DNA of 64,000 nucleotides from Brevundimonas sp. SL130 (GTDB taxonomy: Bacteria > Pseudomonadota > Alphaproteobacteria > Caulobacterales > Caulobacteraceae): assembly GCF_026625805.1 (NCBI RefSeq), contig NZ_CP113064.1:682001-746000 (forward strand). The letters are read 5' to 3'. The notes under the pieces were generated by a model, which made no database searches, had not been told where the DNA came from, and worked only from the letters and a program-made list of their open reading frames with translations. Below, piece after piece: positions 60,061 to 64,000 of the stretch. The position numbers were made by a program, and so were the translations under genes. Numbering within the stretch: the stretch's first letter is position 1; each line of letters opens with the position of its first letter.

Positions 60061-60311
60061 CAGAAGGGATCGATTTCCCTCGCCGGTCGGCGGTCGCGTT
60101 CCAGATCGACGCCCTCGAGAGAGGGGCCGTTCAGCAGCCAGTCCTTGAAGTCGCGCGACGCTCGCGGGTCTTTAAGGCGGCGGAAATCTTCGGCGGAGAG
60201 GACGACCGCTGCCGCCTCGCCGTGCAGCGAAATCTCTTGGGGACCTTCAGTCCGAGATCTCCGAATGACCTCGGAAAAGTTGTCTTTGGCCTTCGCCACG
60301 CTCCAACTCAT
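60060..60311 (-). CDS. vapB: Phd/YefM-type antitoxin
   Basis: An 83-residue antitoxin: SWSVAKAKDNFSEVIRRSR and GPQEISLHGEAAAVVLSAED form the Phd/YefM DNA-binding fold. The C-terminal RLKDPRASRDFKDWLLNGPS wraps the toxin. ATG 60311 is chosen because GGAG lies 9 nt upstream; ATG 60320 and TTG 60326 are in frame but lack spacing. A perfect palindrome 28 bp upstream is a likely operator. Confidence 0.88.
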   Translation of the reverse strand: MSWSVAKAKDNFSEVIRRSRTEGPQEISLHGEAAAVVLSAEDFRRLKDPRASRDFKDWLLNGPSLEGVDLERDRRPAREIDPF

Positions 60312-60338
60312 TCTCCGCATCTCCAATCTGGCTACCGT

Positions 60339-60350
60339 GTATGGCCATAC
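60339..60350. promoter_or_regulatory. Probable vapBC operator
   Basis: GTATGGCCATAC is a perfect 12 bp palindrome 28 bp upstream of the antitoxin start. GTAT...ATAC palindromes of this kind are bound by Phd/VapB-type antitoxins. It also lies 71 bp upstream of the divergent dinG start. Confidence 0.55.
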
Positions 60351-60420
60351 TCTTGCTGAGCCTTTTGGTCAATGAAATGTTCTCGTTCCGTTTCGGCTCC
60401 GAGATCGCTATCTATCGGTC

Positions 60421-63282
60421 GTGTCCGACGAATCCGTCATTGCAGAATCCCGCGTGAGCGGCGCTGAGCCCTGGCTCGATCTGCCGCCGGCGCTCGCCAC
60501 CCCGCCGGGCGCGGGGGCGGTGTGCGATGAGGCGGGATCGAGGAAGATCGGGCGAGGGGCGGCCGAGGGCTTGTTTACCGGCGGGGCCGTGCTGGTGGCC
60601 CATGCCTCGCTGACGGCGCGGCGGCTGGGGCTGACGCCGCCGCCTCGATCCGGCGAGCTGATGGATGTGCTGGAGCTGTACGCCTTCGTGCGGCCTGCCC
60701 AGTTCTGCGCGCCGTCGCCGACGGGGTTGTCCCTGTCGCTGGGCTTGGCGGAGCCGAAGTCGCCCGAGGCGCAGGCGGCGGCGTTGCGCGAGGCGGCGGC
60801 CGTGCTGCTGCGTGAACTGGCGGCGGCCGCCTATCCGGAACGAGAGGCCGCCTATGTTCTGGCCTTGACGCTGCAACGCGCCGGCTGGGCCTGGGGCGAG
60901 CGGGCGGTGCAGGCCTTGGAGGCCGGCGGGGTGCGGCCGCGCCAGCATCGCGGGTCGGGCCTGGACGTCTGGAGCCGGCTGTCGGAGTGGGAGGACGAGG
61001 CGCCGCGCGGCGAGGCCGGCTCAACCCCCGTCGACAGCGAGAGCGCGCGCATCCGCCTTGCCAAACTGCTTCAGGCCTCGGGTCTGGACGAGACACGGCC
61101 GACCCAGTCCGACTACGCCGCAGAGGCCGCCTTCGCCTTTTCGCCGCGCAATGAGGAGGGGCGGCCGCGCGTCCTGCTGGCCGAGGCGGGCACCGGTACG
61201 GGCAAGACCCTAGGCTATCTGGCGCCGGCCTCCCTGTGGGCCGAGCGGAACCAGGGGGCGGCGTGGATTTCGACCTATACGCGGGCCTTGCAACGCCAGA
61301 TCGACCGGGAAAGCCATGCTCTGTGGCCCGACCCGGAAGAGCGCAAGAAGAAGACCGTCATCCGCAAGGGGCGCGAGAACTATCTCTGCGTCCTCAATCT
61401 TCAGGACATGGTTCAGGCGGCCCAGTTGGGGAACGGCGACTTGATCGGCCTGGCCCTGGCGGGGCGCTGGGCCTTGCATACGCGCGACGGCGACATGACC
61501 GGCGGGGATTTCCCGGGCTGGCTGCCCGGCCTGTTCGCCATGGCGCCCGCCCATGCGGCGGGGGCGGCCAATCTGGTGGACCGGCGGGGCGAGTGCGTCC
61601 ACGCCGCCTGTCCCCACTATCGCAGCTGTTTCGTCGAAAAGACCATCCGCGCCAGTCGTCGGGCGGACCTGGTCATCGCCAACCACGCCCTGGTCCTGAC
61701 CCAGGCCGCGTTCGACGGCGCGCGCTCGGCGCGGGGCCAGAAGCAGGACGGCGAGACCGCGGCCCTGAAGCGGATCGTCTTCGACGAGGGCCACCATCTG
61801 TTCGACGCGGCCGACAGCGCCTTTTCCGCCTGTCTGTCGGGCCAGGAAGCGGCCGAGCTGCGCCGCTGGATACGCGGTCCTGAGGGGCGAGGCCGCCGCG
61901 GTCGCGGTCTGGAACAGCGGCTGGGTGACATGGTCGGGGACAATGAGGCGGCGTTGAAGGCCTTGCAGGACGCCATCCGCGCCTCGGCGGCGCTTCCGGG
62001 CGAGGGTGTGTCGGGTCGGGTCGCTCCGGCCTCGGGCGAGGTCAACCCCATCGGTCCTATCGAGGCCTTTCTGGCGGCAGCTCTGGATCAGTTGCGGGCG
62101 CGCACGGCCGAGACCAACACATACGGCGGGCCGGAGTTCGGCATGGAGTGCGCGCTGAAGCCGGTGACCGATCCGGTGGCCGAGACCGCCCGCGCGGCGG
62201 CCCAGGCCCTGGCCGCGCTGGAGGCGCCGCTGCTGGCCCTGTCGCGGCACCTGGAAGACATTCTCGACGACGAGGCGGCCGAGCTGGACGGAGCGCAACG
62301 GTCGCGGATCGAGGGGGCGCTGCGCGGTCTGGACCGGCGGGCGCGGATGACCCTGCCGGGCTGGCGCTCGATGCTGGCGGCGCTGGAGGACGGCGGGGAT
62401 CAGCCTGATCCGGACTTCGTCGATTGGCTGTCGGCCGAGACCGCCTTCGGCCGCATCCATGACGTGGCCCTGCGCCGCCACTGGATCGATCCGACCGTGC
62501 CGCTGGAAGCCGCCGTGATCGTGCCGGCGCACGGGGTGCTGGTGACCTCGGCCACCCTGTCCGACCCGTTGCAGGAAGACCCGTTCGACCTGGCCCGTCT
62601 GCGGACCGGATCGGCCCGGCTGATCGAGCCGCCGCGCACCCTGAAGGTTGAAAGTCCGTTCGATTACGCCGCCAACAGCCGGGTCATCGTCGTCAACGAC
62701 CTGATCAAGGATGATCCGCGCCAGACGGCGGCGGCGATGCGCGAACTGTTCCTGGCGGCCGGGGGCGGGGGGCTGGGCCTGTTCACCGCCATCCGTCGGC
62801 TGAAGGCGGTCTATGAGCGGCTGGGTCCGGACCTGGCGAAGGCGGGGGTGCCGCTCTACGCCCAGCACGTCGATCCGCTGGAGGTGGGCGCCTTGGTGGA
62901 CATGTTCCGGGTCGAGGAGAACGCCTGTCTGCTGGGCACCGACGCGGTGCGGGACGGGGTGGACGTGCCGGGGCGGTCCCTGCGCGTGCTGGCGTTCGAC
63001 CGCGTACCCTGGCCGCGCCCGGACCTGCTGCACAAGGCGCGGCGCGAACGACTGGGCGGCCAGTTCTCGCAGGGCAAGGGTTATGACGACGCCCTGGCCC
63101 GCGCCCGCATAGCCCAGGCCTTCGGGCGGTTGATCCGACGGGGGGACGACAAGGGCGTCTTCCTGATGCTGGACGCCGCCACCCCGACGCGGCTGTTCGC
63201 CAGCCTGCCGCCGGGGACCGAGGTGCAGCGGATGGGCCTGGCGGACGCGGTCGAGACGGTGCGGGCCTTTCTTGCGACCTGA
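60421..63282 (+). CDS. DinG/XPD-family iron-sulfur DNA helicase
   Basis: A 953-residue superfamily 2 helicase. An N-terminal region of about 220 residues without a recognised exonuclease precedes Walker A EAGTGTGKTLGYLAP (K262). Four cysteines, C323, C392, C397 and C403 (NYLCVL; GECVHAACPHYRSC), should hold a 4Fe-4S cluster as in DinG/XPD. Next are ADLVIANHALVL, IVFDEGHHLFDAAD (DEGH), VLVTSATLSDPLQEDPF, the second RecA domain and LLGTDAVRDGVDVPGRSLRV, RIAQAFGRLIRRGDD. Such enzymes unwind damaged or structured DNA. Start GTG 60421; divergent from vapBC. Confidence 0.92.
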   Translation: MSDESVIAESRVSGAEPWLDLPPALATPPGAGAVCDEAGSRKIGRGAAEGLFTGGAVLVAHASLTARRLGLTPPPRSGELMDVLELYAFVRPAQFCAPSPTGLSLSLGLAEPKSPEAQAAALREAAAVLLRELAAAAYPEREAAYVLALTLQRAGWAWGERAVQALEAGGVRPRQHRGSGLDVWSRLSEWEDEAPRGEAGSTPVDSESARIRLAKLLQASGLDETRPTQSDYAAEAAFAFSPRNEEGRPRVLLAEAGTGTGKTLGYLAPASLWAERNQGAAWISTYTRALQRQIDRESHALWPDPEERKKKTVIRKGRENYLCVLNLQDMVQAAQLGNGDLIGLALAGRWALHTRDGDMTGGDFPGWLPGLFAMAPAHAAGAANLVDRRGECVHAACPHYRSCFVEKTIRASRRADLVIANHALVLTQAAFDGARSARGQKQDGETAALKRIVFDEGHHLFDAADSAFSACLSGQEAAELRRWIRGPEGRGRRGRGLEQRLGDMVGDNEAALKALQDAIRASAALPGEGVSGRVAPASGEVNPIGPIEAFLAAALDQLRARTAETNTYGGPEFGMECALKPVTDPVAETARAAAQALAALEAPLLALSRHLEDILDDEAAELDGAQRSRIEGALRGLDRRARMTLPGWRSMLAALEDGGDQPDPDFVDWLSAETAFGRIHDVALRRHWIDPTVPLEAAVIVPAHGVLVTSATLSDPLQEDPFDLARLRTGSARLIEPPRTLKVESPFDYAANSRVIVVNDLIKDDPRQTAAAMRELFLAAGGGGLGLFTAIRRLKAVYERLGPDLAKAGVPLYAQHVDPLEVGALVDMFRVEENACLLGTDAVRDGVDVPGRSLRVLAFDRVPWPRPDLLHKARRERLGGQFSQGKGYDDALARARIAQAFGRLIRRGDDKGVFLMLDAATPTRLFASLPPGTEVQRMGLADAVETVRAFLAT

Positions 63283-63348
63283 TCCTTGGACCCGTTGCGA
63301 CCTTGCTGACAGTAGCGAGCAAGCCGTCGCATCGATTAAGAAGACCGC

Positions 63349-64000
63349 ATGACTGATCTTCCGACCAAGCGACACAGCCGAGCGAGCCTATATGCGCCCT
63401 TCATCCTGGCGCTGGTCGCCCTGGCGGCGTGGACGGGCTGGTGGTTCTATCTGACGCGTCAGATCGACGCCGGGCTCGAGGCCCAGGCTGTGGCGTTGCG
63501 CGAGCAAGGATGGGAGGTCCGCTACGCCGACAAGCGGATCGTGGGCTGGCCCTTCCGCGCGAATGTCAGATTGACCGATGTGACCATCGCCGCCCCGTCC
63601 GGCCACGCCGTCGCGGCGCCCGCGTTGAACGCCGAGGCCAACGCCTATCAGCCGACTAAATGGGTCATCGTCGCACCTGAAGGCCTGACCCTGACCCGCG
63701 CGGGCAAGGGCAAGGTGGCGGTCACGGGCGACGCCATCCGCATGAGCGCCAGCGGCATCGATCAACGCTGGCCCAATCTGGCGCTGGAGCTGGTCAATCC
63801 GGTCTTTGCCGCCCAGGCCGACGGCGAGCCCTTCCCCATCGCCCGGGCCGCGCGGATCGAATTCTATTCCCGCCCCCATCTGGAGGGCTCGACCGCGCCG
63901 AGCGACGACATCGACGTGATGTTCCGCCTGGTGGACGGTCAGGGACGCCGCGACGGCCCGGTCGAGGGCTTCGCCCAGGACGGTCAACTGACCACCCAGC
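63349..64000 (+). CDS. DUF2125 domain protein, N-terminal part
   Basis: The first 217 codons are present; the gene runs off the right edge. After a basic start, FILALVALAAWTGWWFYLTR is a signal anchor. DAGLEAQAVALREQGWEVRY, GWPFRANVRLTDVTIAAPSG and YQPTKWVIVAPEGLTLTR match DUF2125, an alphaproteobacterial periplasm-facing family of unknown function. ATG 63349 lies 66 bp after dinG on the same strand. Confidence 0.85.
   Translation, partial: MTDLPTKRHSRASLYAPFILALVALAAWTGWWFYLTRQIDAGLEAQAVALREQGWEVRYADKRIVGWPFRANVRLTDVTIAAPSGHAVAAPALNAEANAYQPTKWVIVAPEGLTLTRAGKGKVAVTGDAIRMSASGIDQRWPNLALELVNPVFAAQADGEPFPIARAARIEFYSRPHLEGSTAPSDDIDVMFRLVDGQGRRDGPVEGFAQDGQLTTQ

Noticed and set aside
1..64000. CRISPR arrays, tRNA/rRNA genes, insertion sequences and integrases
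   Set aside because: Scanned for direct-repeat/spacer patterns, cloverleaf-like sequences and transposase motifs; none seen.

Overview
The window is a 64 kb piece of a GC-rich (about two-thirds G+C by eye) alphaproteobacterial chromosome. The gene set points to the Caulobacterales, most likely Brevundimonas or a close relative. Markers are a GcrA-type cell-cycle regulator, a PodJ polarity protein, CtrA-type (TTAA-N7-TTAA) and CcrM-type (GANTC) sites upstream of those genes, a TonB-dependent receptor of the Xanthomonas/Caulobacter type, and the long alphaproteobacterial dCTP deaminase. No rRNA, tRNA, prophage, transposase or CRISPR array was seen.

Layout. 1-19.6 kb is mostly core chromosome: dapE (cut by the left edge), an MFS exporter, dcd, apaG, gcrA (reading frame broken by one base), an ABC-2 permease, an M28 peptidase, argD-argF, an EF-hand protein, a ChaN-like lipoprotein, podJ, a TauE permease with its TIGR02186 partner, gluQRS, a ParDE module, an AlkA-type glycosylase, a YicG/TRIC membrane protein and an HNH protein. 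19.6-41.5 kb is a complete-looking pectin/hexuronate utilisation island. It holds a carboxylesterase, a TonB receptor, a LamG lipoprotein, the operon uxaC-dctPQM-uxuB-uxaA, a family 10 pectate lyase, kdgK-kduD, a divergent RpiB/DhuI-type isomerase, a LacI regulator, a hydratase-like FAH protein, an ExuT-type transporter and an acetylesterase. 41.5-55.5 kb is a hybrid histidine kinase followed by a chemotaxis cluster (STAS-cheY-cheA-cheW-mcp-cheW-mcp-cheW-cheR-cheB) and an opposing gene for a soluble, degenerate MCP-like protein. 55.5-64 kb holds a VanZ-like protein, the PdeM/DEXH-helicase DNA-damage pair, a tiny membrane protein, a VapBC module, a DinG-type helicase and a DUF2125 protein cut by the right edge.

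How the genes work together. In the pectin island the secreted lyase and esterases would cut and de-esterify polygalacturonate, and the TonB receptor would import oligomers. The TRAP system and ExuT would take up monomeric uronates. UxaC, the UxuB-type reductase and UxaA convert saturated galacturonate to KDG. The RpiB-family isomerase (in place of KduI) and KduD convert the unsaturated end product to KDG, and KdgK makes KDPG. A near-palindromic motif centred on ACCGGT lies in most intergenic control regions of the island and is the probable operator of the local LacI protein.

The most unusual feature is at the DNA level: at least four families of palindromic repeats fill gaps between genes. 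Two copies lie inside genes without breaking the frame. One adds about 50 residues to the DEXH helicase and one adds about 13 residues near the KdgK N-terminus. The chemotaxis cluster also carries a 1.5 kb direct duplication covering the signalling half of an MCP gene plus its cheW.
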